Assembly: GCA_910589655.1 (NCBI GenBank)
Contig: CAJUTJ010000091.1
Span: forward strand, 1 to 64,000
Direction of reading: 5' to 3'
Source: an uncultured Acetatifactor sp.
GTDB taxonomy: Bacteria; Bacillota; Clostridia; Lachnospirales; Lachnospiraceae
Length of the DNA: 64,000 nucleotides
In this document: one piece after another, positions 40,588 through 48,870 of the stretch
Layout of the letters: every line of letters starts with the position of its first letter
Position numbering within the stretch: position 1 is the stretch's first letter
Made by a program: the position numbers and the translations under genes
The notes under the pieces: model-generated
What the model saw: the letters and a program-made list of their open reading frames with translations, nothing else
What the model was told of the DNA's origin: nothing
Database searches by the model: none

Positions 40588-41940
40588 TTATTGCGCCCCC
40601 TTGGCTGCTGCATTTGATGTGGTCACAAATTCCTCCACCGCAGTCTTAATATCCACTCCGGAACCAACCTGCTGCAGCATGTTCCACCATGCAGTGCGGG
40701 CTTCTGCCCAGCCGCCTACTACCTGATAGTAGTCGCCCATGTAAGGAACGAACTTCGCATATTCGGTCATCAGCTCGTCGCCTTCATAGATATTGCCCAG
40801 ATCCTTTACGGGCCAGTAATTGGAAGCCTTTACGCTTTCCACTGCCTGCTTCTCGTCATTTGCCATAAAGTCGATGAAAGTCTTTGCCGCCGCAATCTTT
40901 GCCTCATCACCGTTGTTAAAGATACCGAATCCCCAGATACCGCCGCAAAGCTTCGGATCACCGGTGGAAGGGAATGCCATGGGAAGTACGTCAAAGTTAA
41001 TCTTATCCAGATTATTCTTCTCCTGTGATACGTTCCAGCAGAATGCCATTGCCAATGTGCCGTTACAGAACATATTAATCTCGTCACCGCCTACGATAGA
41101 CGCGTCGTAATTGATTCCTTCCATATCCAGCAGCAGCTGCAGCGCTTTGATATTCTCCTCACTGTTAGCCGTATACTCTGTATGCTCTGCATTGGTGAAA
41201 GTTCCGCCGTACAGATTGTTAACCAATGCGCGGGTTCCCTGATCTCCGCCCTGACCGTTGCAGTATACCGCGCCCACATTAGCCTGACCGCTGTCATAAA
41301 CCGCCTTTACCGCTTTGATAAAGTTCTCTGTGGTCCATGTACCGTTTGCTTCGTCAATATACTGTAATGCGCCTGCCGCCTCGAAGATATCCCGGTTAAT
41401 CGCCATGGTATGCGCCGTCATACACAGAGGATATTCATAATATACGCCGTCATTACTCTTACATGCGCTCTCTACGGAATCATAGATTGCAGCCTTTGCC
41501 TCATCTGTCCACAAATCACCAAGGTCTACCATCAATCCCCTGGCACCCCAGTTAGCAACCAGTCTCTCCGGTCCTTCCAGCACGATATCAGGCGCCTGAT
41601 TTCCCTCGATAGCGGTGTTGATCTGATCATCACCGTTGGAATAGTCCAGATACTCAACCGTCACTTTGATTTCGGGATGTACTGCATTAAAGCTGGCAAT
41701 CAGGCCGTCTACCGTAGCCGCATCTCCCCATTTACCGATGGGATAGGTCCAGAGAGTAATTTCTGCACCATCTGCGGCAGGCGTTGATGCCGATGCCTGT
41801 GCGGAACTTTGGCTGCCGGCAGCCGCGCTGCTTCCTGCTGCAGGACTGGATGCATTTCCATTATTACCGTTGCCGCAGCCCGTAGCGGAAAGCACCATTA
41901 GACAGCTTAACGCCAATGCCATGATTTTACGCTTCTTCAT
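40588..41940 (-). CDS. Extracellular sugar-binding lipoprotein of the ABC importer
   Basis: 450 aa starting MKKRKIMALALSCLMVLSAT; AAGGAGGG precedes the ATG at 41940. A signal peptide ends in the lipobox SATGC (Cys ~22), followed by a Gly/Asn/Ser/Ala linker to ~55 and a family 1 solute-binding fold (EITLWTYPIGKWGDAATVDG, ~60-79). The mature protein is anchored to the outside of the membrane and should deliver sialic acid or a derivative to the MalF/MalG pair. It is the first gene of the nan operon. Confidence 0.9.
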   Translation of the reverse strand: MKKRKIMALALSCLMVLSATGCGNGNNGNASSPAAGSSAAAGSQSSAQASASTPAADGAEITLWTYPIGKWGDAATVDGLIASFNAVHPEIKVTVEYLDYSNGDDQINTAIEGNQAPDIVLEGPERLVANWGARGLMVDLGDLWTDEAKAAIYDSVESACKSNDGVYYEYPLCMTAHTMAINRDIFEAAGALQYIDEANGTWTTENFIKAVKAVYDSGQANVGAVYCNGQGGDQGTRALVNNLYGGTFTNAEHTEYTANSEENIKALQLLLDMEGINYDASIVGGDEINMFCNGTLAMAFCWNVSQEKNNLDKINFDVLPMAFPSTGDPKLCGGIWGFGIFNNGDEAKIAAAKTFIDFMANDEKQAVESVKASNYWPVKDLGNIYEGDELMTEYAKFVPYMGDYYQVVGGWAEARTAWWNMLQQVGSGVDIKTAVEEFVTTSNAAAKGAQ

Positions 41941-41961
41941 AATAAGCCCTCCTTTTTTACA

Positions 41962-41976
41962 CGATCTTGCAGATCG
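41962..41976. promoter_or_regulatory. Palindrome in the nan operon leader
   Basis: CGATCT-TGC-AGATCG is a perfect 6-bp inverted repeat between promoter and start of the binding-protein gene. It may be an operator or a small leader hairpin. Confidence 0.35.
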
Positions 41977-42018
41977 CAATTGTAAAATTTGTAACTCCGT
42001 ACCACTAACTGTAACTTC

Positions 42019-42047
42019 ATTTTATAATTGCTTTGTTCGTTTGTCAA
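42019..42047 (-). promoter_or_regulatory. Promoter of the nan transport/catabolism operon
   Basis: On the minus strand TTGACA (plus-strand 42042-42047), a 17-nt spacer and TAAAAT (42019-42024). Transcription should begin near 42012, giving a leader of about 70 nt before the binding-protein gene. Confidence 0.75.
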
Positions 42048-42055
42048 TACATTTT

Positions 42056-42070
42056 TGAAAATTCTTTTCA
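42056..42070. promoter_or_regulatory. Candidate RpiR operator 1
   Basis: TGAAA-ATTCT-TTTCA, a perfect palindrome just upstream of the -35 of the minus-strand nan promoter and in the divergent region. It resembles the second palindrome at 42212-42233. The RpiR-type regulator of the plus-strand operon is the likely binder. Confidence 0.5.
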
Positions 42071-42105
42071 TAGCTTGTACATATTGAAAATTTATTACAT
42101 TCTAA

Positions 42106-42134
42106 TTGAAAGAAGAAAGGGCATATGGTATAAT
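42106..42134 (+). promoter_or_regulatory. Promoter of the nagB-nagA-ROK-rpiR operon
   Basis: TTGAAA (42106-42111), a 17-nt spacer and TATAAT (42129-42134). It gives a leader of about 130 nt before nagB that contains hairpins and operator 2. Confidence 0.8.
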
Positions 42135-42175
42135 ACACTCAGGAATTCAGATGATTTATGCTGTATGATTCTAAA

Positions 42176-42255
42176 GTTGAATAAAACTGTGTATTCAACA
42201 ATTATATCATTACAATGAAACTGTTTTCATTGTGTGAACGCGCGCCGCAACGCGC
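42176..42255 (+). repeat. Diverged start-proximal hairpin element in the nagB leader
   Basis: It contains GTTGAATA/TATTCAAC (42176-42199), as in the 50374-50632 units, then the operator palindrome, then GCGCG-CCGCAA-CGCGC (42240-42255), whose foot is 14 nt before the ATG. AGATAGGGG follows. The element seems to have absorbed an operator between its two hairpins. Confidence 0.6.
42212..42233. promoter_or_regulatory. Candidate RpiR operator 2
   Basis: ACAATGAAA-CTGT-TTTCATTGT, perfect 9-bp arms, in the nagB leader. The core TGAAA-N4-TTTCA matches operator 1. Binding here would block transcript elongation or overlap the transcribed region. Confidence 0.5.
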
Positions 42256-42269
42256 AGATAGGGGTCAAC

Positions 42270-42995
42270 ATGATTATTTGTAAGACAAAGGACTACAACG
42301 ACATGAGCCGGAAGGCGGCAAACATTATTTCCGCACAGATTATTTTAAAGCCTGACTGTGTGCTGGGGCTGGCTACAGGCTCCACTCCCGTAGGACTGTA
42401 CCGTCAGCTTGCGGAGTGGTATGAGAAGGGAGATCTTGATTTTTCACAGGTTACTACCGTAAATCTGGACGAATACAAAGGTCTTACCAGAGAGGATTCT
42501 CAGAGCTATTATTACTTTATGAATGAAAATTTATTTCATAAAGTGAATATCGACAAAGACAAAACTTTTCTCCCCGACGGAACGGAGCCGGACAGCGAGA
42601 AAGCCTGCAGACAATATAACGATGTCCTCGCCTCCGTTGGAAGGGTGGATATACAGCTTCTCGGTCTCGGTCATAACGGCCATATTGGTTTTAATGAGCC
42701 TGATACTTTCTTTCAAACGGAAACCCACTGTGTCACACTGACCGACCAAACCATCAAGGCAAACCGCCGTTTCTTCGAATCGGAGGAGGATGTTCCCCGT
42801 CAGGCATATACAATGGGTATTAAGACCATCATGTCTGCCCGCCGGATTCTGGTAGTCGTTTCCGGAGAGGATAAAGCGGAAATTGTAAAGAAAGCCTTTT
42901 TCGGCCCTATTACCCCTCAAGTGCCTGCGTCCGTTCTACAGCTTCACAGTCATGTGACTCTTGTGGCCGATGAAGCGGCGCTGTCCCGGTTATAG
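42270..42995 (+). CDS. nagB: Glucosamine-6-phosphate deaminase
   Basis: 241 aa starting MIICKTKDYNDMSRKAANII; AGGGG is five bases before the ATG at 42270. Conserved parts are LGLATGSTPVGLYRQL (~34-49), VNLDEYKG (~66-73) with the catalytic Asp, LGLGHNGHIGFNEP (~128-141) and the CVTLTDQTIKANRRFF segment (~155-170). It converts GlcN-6-P to fructose-6-P and ammonia. The short C terminus is that of the non-allosteric Gram-positive type. It is the first gene of the plus-strand arm of the divergent cluster. Confidence 0.94.
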   Translation: MIICKTKDYNDMSRKAANIISAQIILKPDCVLGLATGSTPVGLYRQLAEWYEKGDLDFSQVTTVNLDEYKGLTREDSQSYYYFMNENLFHKVNIDKDKTFLPDGTEPDSEKACRQYNDVLASVGRVDIQLLGLGHNGHIGFNEPDTFFQTETHCVTLTDQTIKANRRFFESEEDVPRQAYTMGIKTIMSARRILVVVSGEDKAEIVKKAFFGPITPQVPASVLQLHSHVTLVADEAALSRL

Positions 42996-43142
42996 GAGCC
43001 GCACCCAATTCAAAATCGTACATGGACAATTCCCTTGCAGTGTGCCGTAAGCTTCAAGACGGGCATACGGCCTGCTGCCGCGGGATATGGGCATTACTTA
43101 TCCGGATTTCAGATTCCGCAGAGAGGAATTATGGAGATTACT

Positions 43143-44306
43143 ATGATAAAAAAACATAAAATAATCAATGGACTTGTATTTCTGGAAAGTGGAGCTTTTC
43201 AGCCCGAATCCGTCTATCTCTGTGATGACAGAATCGTATCGGAAGAAACCTATACCTTCACGGAGGGGGAAGAAGCTTTGACGGATGCGGAAGGAAACTA
43301 TGTCATTCCGGGATTGACCGACATTCACTTTCACGGCTGCATGGGAAGCGACTGCTGCGACGGCACACGGGAAGCTTTCCGCACCATCGCCGAGTATGAA
43401 CTGCAGCAAGGCGTGACTTCCATCACCCCCGCCACCATGACCATGTCCGAGGAAACATTAACTACGATTTGTCAGGCGGCTAAGGGGTTCTCCTGTGACA
43501 ACGGAGCGGATTTCTGTGGTTTATATATGGAAGGGCCGTTCATCAGCTCCGGCAAAAAAGGAGCGCAGAACGAAAATTATATCCGGCCTGCCGACACGGA
43601 AATGCTGCAGCGCCTGCAGCAGGCTTCCGGCGGTATGATTCGTACCGTGGCCATCGCTCCGGAGACAGAAGGCGCCATGGACTTTATCCGCGCAAACGGC
43701 GGAAGCGTCAATATTTCTCTGGCACACACCACTGCCGATTATGATACGGCAGTAAAGGCTCTCTCCAGCGGAGCCTCCCAGTTGACACACATGTATAATG
43801 CTATGATGCCTTTCAGTCATCGGGCTCCCGGACCTATCGGCGCCGCCGCCGACAACGGACATTGTATGGTAGAATTGATCTGTGACGGCATCCATATCCA
43901 TCCGGCGGCAGTAAGGACTACCTTCAAAATATTCGGTGACGACCGTATCATTTTGATCAGCGACAGTATGCGGGCTGCAGGCCTTAAGGACGGTCAATAC
44001 GATCTGGGCGGACAGACCGTCACCGTCAAAGGAAATCTGGCCGTTCTGGAAGACGGTACTATTGCAGGCTCCGTCACCAATCTCATGAATTGCGTCCGCA
44101 GAGCCGTTCAGGATATGGGAATCCCCCTTGCCAGCGCCGTGAAATGTGCCGCCGTCAATCCCGCCAAGGCAATCGGAATTTATGAAGCTTACGGAAGCCT
44201 TACCCCCGGGAAATTCGGAAATATAGTGATTTTGGATCAAGATTTAGATTTGAAAGCGGTCTTCCATCGTTCGGTTCCCGTCCGTCTCACAGGAACCAAA
44301 CCCTGA
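43143..44306 (+). CDS. nagA: N-acetylglucosamine-6-phosphate deacetylase
   Basis: 387 aa from ATG 43143 (GGAG six bases upstream); ATG 43131 after GAGAGG is an alternative adding four residues. Amidohydrolase features: DIHFHGCMGSDC (~59-70), the metal-ligand glutamate in YMEGPFIS (~129-136), SLAHTTA (~197-203), QLTHMYNAM (~217-225) and the catalytic Asp in LISDSM (~278-283). It removes acetate from GlcNAc-6-P. It is followed by the ROK kinase. Confidence 0.93.
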   Translation: MIKKHKIINGLVFLESGAFQPESVYLCDDRIVSEETYTFTEGEEALTDAEGNYVIPGLTDIHFHGCMGSDCCDGTREAFRTIAEYELQQGVTSITPATMTMSEETLTTICQAAKGFSCDNGADFCGLYMEGPFISSGKKGAQNENYIRPADTEMLQRLQQASGGMIRTVAIAPETEGAMDFIRANGGSVNISLAHTTADYDTAVKALSSGASQLTHMYNAMMPFSHRAPGPIGAAADNGHCMVELICDGIHIHPAAVRTTFKIFGDDRIILISDSMRAAGLKDGQYDLGGQTVTVKGNLAVLEDGTIAGSVTNLMNCVRRAVQDMGIPLASAVKCAAVNPAKAIGIYEAYGSLTPGKFGNIVILDQDLDLKAVFHRSVPVRLTGTKP

Positions 44307-44450
44307 TGTGCCGAATTTATCCCAAATGTTAAGCATAATTGTGGAAAACCGCCGGACGAATCCGCCGGCGTATCCGGGTACCGCAAAACCACTCTCAGCT
44401 TGTTACAATGCCGCTTATATACAAAAGGCAGCGCAGAAATGGAGAATATT

Positions 44451-45335
44451 ATGGCAACAATTGTTTTAGATATAGGAGGCACCGCAATCAAATCCGGTCT
44501 TTATACGAACGGAGAACTCTCCGAAATCAGGGAAATCCCCACCGAAGCAAAGCAAGGCCGAGATCATGTGCTGAACCGCGTCAAGGAACTCATCGCAGAT
44601 TATCGAAAAATATGCTCCTTCCAACGCATAGGTATCAGCACTGCCGGACAGGTAAACCCGCTGCGGGGTGACATCATTTACGCCAACGAAAACCTCCCCG
44701 GTTACACGGGCACTCCTCTCAAGGAAATCATGGAGCAGGAATTCCGGGTTCCCACCGCTGTGGAAAATGATGTCAATGCGGCGGCAATCGGAGAAGCCGT
44801 ATTCGGCGCCGGCAAGGGCATCTCCGACTTTGCATGTCTCACATACGGTACGGGGGTAGGCGGAGCCATCTTCCTCAACGGTAATCTTTACTCCGGAAGC
44901 AGCTTTTCCGCCGGAGAATTCGGCGCCATCGTCACTCATCCTGAAGACCGTCATATTGAACAAGACATGTTTTCCGGATGCTACGAAAAATATGCTTCCA
45001 CCACCGCTCTGGTCCGTATGGCTGCTGCCGTGGATCCTTCCCTGACAAACGGTCGTGCCATATTTGAACAGCTAGAAAAAGAACACATTAAATCCATTGT
45101 CGATCAGTGGATTATGGAAATCGTATATGGACTGACCTCCGTTATTCATATGTTGAATCCTGCCTGCGTCATTTTGGGAGGCGGTGTCATGGAACAGACC
45201 TACGTGTTGGAACAAATACGAGAAAGACTGCGGGAAAACCTGATGCCTTCCTTCCATCATGTCAAAATAGAAAAAGCGGCTCTGGGCAACCGTGCCGGTA
45301 TGCTGGGTGCAGCGGTATTAGAGCAAAGGAGGTAG
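44451..45335 (+). CDS. nanK: ROK family sugar kinase (probable N-acetylmannosamine kinase)
   Basis: 294 aa from ATG 44451 (GGAG six bases upstream). It starts MATIVLDIGGTAIKSGLYTN with the phosphate-1 ATP motif; GISTAGQVNP (~62-71), ENDVNAAAIGE (~105-115) with the catalytic Asp, and YGTGVGGAIF (~128-137) follow. The usual ROK zinc CxCG cluster is replaced by HPEDRHIEQDMFSGCYEKYA, so zinc binding is doubtful. In this cluster the missing step between NanA and NanE is ManNAc phosphorylation, which makes NanK the best assignment; a GlcNAc or glucose kinase is possible. Confidence 0.8.
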   Translation: MATIVLDIGGTAIKSGLYTNGELSEIREIPTEAKQGRDHVLNRVKELIADYRKICSFQRIGISTAGQVNPLRGDIIYANENLPGYTGTPLKEIMEQEFRVPTAVENDVNAAAIGEAVFGAGKGISDFACLTYGTGVGGAIFLNGNLYSGSSFSAGEFGAIVTHPEDRHIEQDMFSGCYEKYASTTALVRMAAAVDPSLTNGRAIFEQLEKEHIKSIVDQWIMEIVYGLTSVIHMLNPACVILGGGVMEQTYVLEQIRERLRENLMPSFHHVKIEKAALGNRAGMLGAAVLEQRR

Positions 45336-45339
45336 ACTT

Positions 45340-46197
45340 TTGACCGGAAACATCATAGAACAGATTACAGAAAAATATCACTTTCTCACACGCTCCGGCA
45401 AAAAACTTGCCGACTACATTTTTACTAATGCCCATGACGCACAGTATCTGTCCATCTCCAGTATGGCGGAGAACAGCGGTGTTTCGGAGGCTTCCATCAC
45501 CCGCTTCTGCCACAATATGGGGCTGTCCGGTTATAATGACCTGAAGCTGGAACTTGCAAAAGCGGCCTATGTTACGGATATGGGAGAACCTCTGGAATCA
45601 CCCGATACCATCACCTCCGAAGATACGCTTGGCAGTATTTTTAACAAGCTCCATGCCGCCAATATTCTCTCTCTGAACGAAACTATGGATCTGCTGGATG
45701 AAAACGAAATTTCCAGAGCGGTGGATCTCATTTCCGCCGCAGACAGAGTATTCTGCTTTGGACAAGGCGGCAGCATGGTTATGGCTATGGAGGCGTGGGC
45801 ACGCTTTTCCACCGCCTCCTCACGTTTCGTGCACATTGAGGATTCCCACATGCAGGTCATGAACATTGCGCTGGCCACCGAGAAAGACATTATCCTGTTT
45901 TTCTCGTATTCCGGTTCCACAAAGGATATGGAAGACGTAATGCGCATCGCGAAAAAACGTCATGTTTCCGTAATTTTGGTTACTCATTTTCCAAAGTCAA
46001 GAGCAACACAGTTTGCGGATGTGGTATTGTTCTGCGGCTATAACGAAAGTCCTCTTCAATCCGGATCCGTGGCCGCCAAATTAGGACAGCTTTTCCTGAT
46101 TGAGTGCCTGTTTTATGTTTTTTGTAAACGCAATCCCGAAGTATATGCAAAGGCACGCTCTGCCACTGCCGAAGCAATCACCCAGAAACTCTTATAG
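45340..46197 (+). CDS. RpiR/MurR-type transcriptional regulator
   Basis: 285 aa. The start is TTG 45340, seven bases after AAAGGAGG, five bases past the kinase stop. N-terminal HTH_6: LADYIFTNAHDAQYLSISSM (~24-43) and GVSEASITRFCHNMG (~47-61). C-terminal SIS domain for sugar phosphates: VFCFGQGGSMVMAMEAWARF (~136-155), FFSYSGSTKDMEDV (~186-199) and the SVAAKLGQLFLIE helix. It very likely senses ManNAc-6-P or GlcNAc-6-P and controls both arms through the TGAAA/TTTCA palindromes in the divergent promoter region. Confidence 0.88.
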   Translation: MTGNIIEQITEKYHFLTRSGKKLADYIFTNAHDAQYLSISSMAENSGVSEASITRFCHNMGLSGYNDLKLELAKAAYVTDMGEPLESPDTITSEDTLGSIFNKLHAANILSLNETMDLLDENEISRAVDLISAADRVFCFGQGGSMVMAMEAWARFSTASSRFVHIEDSHMQVMNIALATEKDIILFFSYSGSTKDMEDVMRIAKKRHVSVILVTHFPKSRATQFADVVLFCGYNESPLQSGSVAAKLGQLFLIECLFYVFCKRNPEVYAKARSATAEAITQKLL

Positions 46198-46207
46198 GAA
46201 GTTCAAA

Positions 46208-46239
46208 AGGCTTTTGGCTGTCCGATCCGCCAAAAGCCT
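46208..46239. terminator. Bidirectional terminator
   Basis: AGGCTTTTGGC and GCCAAAAGCCT form a perfect 11-bp stem between the convergent rpiR and GH8 genes, with T-rich tails on both sides. Confidence 0.85.
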
Positions 46240-46246
46240 CTTATAT

Positions 46247-47380
46247 TTACCATATCCTGTACTTTCCGCTCAGTGCCAGAAAAGCAAAGAAATACAGACA
46301 GTTATCGTAATATCTCCTGTCTCCCTTCCGCATTGGCAGCTCCCAGAAACGTTCCACCCATTCTTCCGTACAGTCATTATCCGCCGCCAGAGAAGCCTGT
46401 GCCACCGTGGCAGTGATGGCAGTGGGATGCAAGGGCACATCGGCAGCGACTCTGCCGTCTACCTCGTACACATGATAAGTTCCTCTTCGTCCGTCTTCCG
46501 CCAGAAACTGCTGGATCCGGTCGGCTGCTCCTCTCTGCCCTTTGTCCTCCCCGAACCATGCATAGTCCAGTCCGATGTTGGCAGCGGTTCTGTACGAATC
46601 GCTGTAGAACCAATCATGCCTGTCCTTTGTCCATGGCAGCGCCCTAGACATAGGCGTACCGTCGAACTCCGCATATTCCGCACTGAACCCCGTTACGGAA
46701 TGACATGCCTTCGCCAAGTACTCACGGCTGGCAGCGGCTGCACGTTTCCAGAAATTTCTGTCTTCCTCATCCGCCCACAGCGCAAATAATTCGTAAAAAT
46801 GAGGCAGATGATAGGAAGGATCCGTAAAGTCCGCTCCCGGCACAAAGAGAATCTGATAATTTTCCGGATTCCACATAGGACATCCCGCTCTCCCTCCTTT
46901 TCCTTTGTGAAGGCAGGCTTTCAATATATCTCTGGCCTCTCTGTCATACGCAAAGATGCCCTCTCCGTCCCCCCATCTGTGCGAAGCAAAAAACAGTGCC
47001 ATCGCAAAATATTCCTCCCCGTCCGGCGCCGGACCATACGCGTTCTTTTTCCCGTCCGTGGAGCACGACCAAGCAAAATATCCCTCATTTTCCCCCTCTT
47101 CCATCCACATATATGTCTTCGCCCATTTCCACAGCCTGTCGAATTCGTCCTTCATATCGAGCTGGACACACAACATCATACCATAACTCATTCCTTCCGT
47201 TCTGGCATCGTTATTCCCCGTATCCATAATGTAGGCCATATCCTCTCCCACAGGATAGTACACTCTTTCCTCCTCTTCAAAGAAAAAAGTATTTTTGATT
47301 TCCTCCAGCCTTCGCTCAATCTGTTCCTGCGGAATCCCCATCTGCCCAAATACATTTCGATAACTTCTTGTTTTCTCCAT
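46247..47380 (-). CDS. GH8 reducing-end xylose-releasing exo-oligoxylanase
   Basis: 377 aa starting MEKTRSYRNVFGQMGIPQEQ; AAGGAG precedes the ATG at 47380. GH8 (alpha/alpha)6 features: YIMDTGNNDARTEGMSYGMM (~48-67) with the catalytic Glu, YFAWSCSTDGKKNAYGPAPD (~100-119) with the substrate Asp, EYFAMALFFASHRWG (~121-135) and WFYSDSYRTAANIGLDYAWF (~249-268). No signal peptide, so it acts on imported xylo-oligosaccharides, taking xylose from the reducing end. It appears monocistronic and unrelated to the sialic-acid genes beside it. Confidence 0.9.
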   Translation of the reverse strand: MEKTRSYRNVFGQMGIPQEQIERRLEEIKNTFFFEEEERVYYPVGEDMAYIMDTGNNDARTEGMSYGMMLCVQLDMKDEFDRLWKWAKTYMWMEEGENEGYFAWSCSTDGKKNAYGPAPDGEEYFAMALFFASHRWGDGEGIFAYDREARDILKACLHKGKGGRAGCPMWNPENYQILFVPGADFTDPSYHLPHFYELFALWADEEDRNFWKRAAAASREYLAKACHSVTGFSAEYAEFDGTPMSRALPWTKDRHDWFYSDSYRTAANIGLDYAWFGEDKGQRGAADRIQQFLAEDGRRGTYHVYEVDGRVAADVPLHPTAITATVAQASLAADNDCTEEWVERFWELPMRKGDRRYYDNCLYFFAFLALSGKYRIW

Positions 47381-47578
47381 ACTCCGGCTCCTTTTCTTTA
47401 CAAGAGCTGTCCTGATAACTGCTCCAATGTCAATGTACCACAAAAAGACAACACCAATCGGCTCACGCTCAGTGTTAATAGGTTCATTGTACCATAAGCA
47501 CCGTTTCGTTTCTGCCCGGGTGTTGTCATATTCTTTTCAAATATTGCTAATTAGGCTGCATCGAATGACATCCTGACA

Positions 47579-48115
47579 TCAAAGCTCACTTTTCAAAAAA
47601 GATACCAATGGTTCGACATATTTCTCGGAGGAAATATCATAAGAACTCGAAATTACTTGTCCCAAATCCTTTTCATAGGATGACTTATCTTTTTTCTTTG
47701 CCATCATGGCCGCAAATATCTTCATCATAAGTTTATCCACAAAACCCATTTTCTCATAACACAAACCGCTCTGCATGTAAAAATGCGGTATTTTCTTCAG
47801 CTCATCGCCAGTAAGGTTCTGTCTCCAAAACTCATTTATAGTATCCTCCGCAGCGTTGGGAGTTGCCCCGGTCACAAACAATGCCACTTTACCGGCCGTA
47901 CATTTTTGAAGCATACTTTTAATATGTTTATACCCGTCGATCATGCCTGCATGAGCACGGCTTCCGAAAACAATAATATCATACCCTGACAACGCTTTTT
48001 CCGTTACCGCCCTATAGTCCAAAAGAGTACATTCTACCTTTTCCCCGATCATTTCCGCATACCTTTTTGTAAATCCGGTACTGCTTTTATAAATGACTAT
48101 AATCCTTTTCCCCAT
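47579..48115 (-). CDS. Flavodoxin domain protein
   Basis: 178 aa. The FMN phosphate loop is IVIYKSSTGFTKRYAEMIGE (~6-25) and the second flavin loop FGSRAHAGMIDGYKHI (~50-65). It resembles the flavodoxin_5 (HemG-like) group, which shuttles electrons or oxidises porphyrinogen; here a redox role is all that can be said. Its start is one base after the TetR stop, so it is co-transcribed with and probably controlled by that repressor. Confidence 0.83.
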   Translation of the reverse strand: MGKRIIVIYKSSTGFTKRYAEMIGEKVECTLLDYRAVTEKALSGYDIIVFGSRAHAGMIDGYKHIKSMLQKCTAGKVALFVTGATPNAAEDTINEFWRQNLTGDELKKIPHFYMQSGLCYEKMGFVDKLMMKIFAAMMAKKKDKSSYEKDLGQVISSSYDISSEKYVEPLVSFLKSEL

Positions 48116-48116
48116 T

Positions 48117-48689
48117 TTAATCCCCCTTCTGTTCTTCCAAAATCTTATTCAGAAACGCTTCATATGCAAATTCCTGTTGTGCAAAAATTTCCGCCGCCGG
48201 AATGCCCGGTGATGTTATGGAAAAGATCGTTCCGATCCCGATAGTATATATCAGCATATTCAAATGCAGCCGCTTTGCCTGTTCTTCACCGATACCCAGT
48301 TTCGCTGCAATATATCCGGCAACTTTGGGGCTGGCTGCCGTGCGGTACAAATCGTCCAGCGAAGAGATACCCTCTCTTTGATGTAAAATAAATATTTTAA
48401 ACAAATTGGGCTCTTCTTCCGCTAATTGGATATAGGCCTTTCCGGTGCTGCGAAATAAGTCGTCTTTGTCAATATGTGCTGCTATGTACTCTTGTATAAA
48501 GCAGCCGGCCCGACGAGCTACATCCTTTCGTAATCCGTTCATGTTATCACAGTAGCTGTAAATGGGCTGTACAGAACATCCTATTTTATTGGCAATATTT
48601 TTTACTATAACCTGTTCCATGCCATCATTCCTTGCTATTTCAAATGCGGCGGAAACTACCATTTCCTTTGTAATTCTTTGTTTCGGCAT
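48117..48689 (-). CDS. TetR family transcriptional regulator
   Basis: 190 aa starting MPKQRITKEMVVSAAFEIAR; AAAGGAG precedes the ATG. The HTH is VIVKNIANKIGCSVQPIYSYCDNMNGL (~23-49), typical of TetR proteins; the C-terminal ligand domain resembles TetR_C members with FILHQREGISSLDDLYRT (~99-116). It probably represses its own operon by binding the 23-bp palindrome that overlaps the -10 region. Confidence 0.87.
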   Translation of the reverse strand: MPKQRITKEMVVSAAFEIARNDGMEQVIVKNIANKIGCSVQPIYSYCDNMNGLRKDVARRAGCFIQEYIAAHIDKDDLFRSTGKAYIQLAEEEPNLFKIFILHQREGISSLDDLYRTAASPKVAGYIAAKLGIGEEQAKRLHLNMLIYTIGIGTIFSITSPGIPAAEIFAQQEFAYEAFLNKILEEQKGD

Positions 48690-48699
48690 AGCGGCTCCT

Positions 48700-48722
48700 T
48701 TTATATAATCCGATTATATAAA
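48700..48722. promoter_or_regulatory. TetR operator overlapping the promoter
   Basis: Perfect palindrome with 11-bp arms TTTATATAATC and GATTATATAAA around one central C. It ends 10 nt before the TetR start codon, and its right-hand arm contains a TATAAT on the minus strand, so binding would block the promoter. Confidence 0.75.
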
Positions 48723-48803
48723 CTGTTTATATATCTATATATTACTCTTATTATTTCCGAATGTCAATATTCCGGCTTTCTCATTTCAGCCGTAAGCTTC
48801 GGA

Positions 48804-48844
48804 TGCGAAAACACCCGACTGATTAAATCCAGTCGGGTGTTTTC
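48804..48844 (-). terminator. Terminator after the cation-efflux gene
   Basis: GAAAACACCCGACTG pairs with CAGTCGGGTGTTTTC (15 bp); the minus-strand side ends in TTTTC. Confidence 0.85.
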
Positions 48845-48870
48845 ATCCATTAATGCAATTCAGCATTCTC

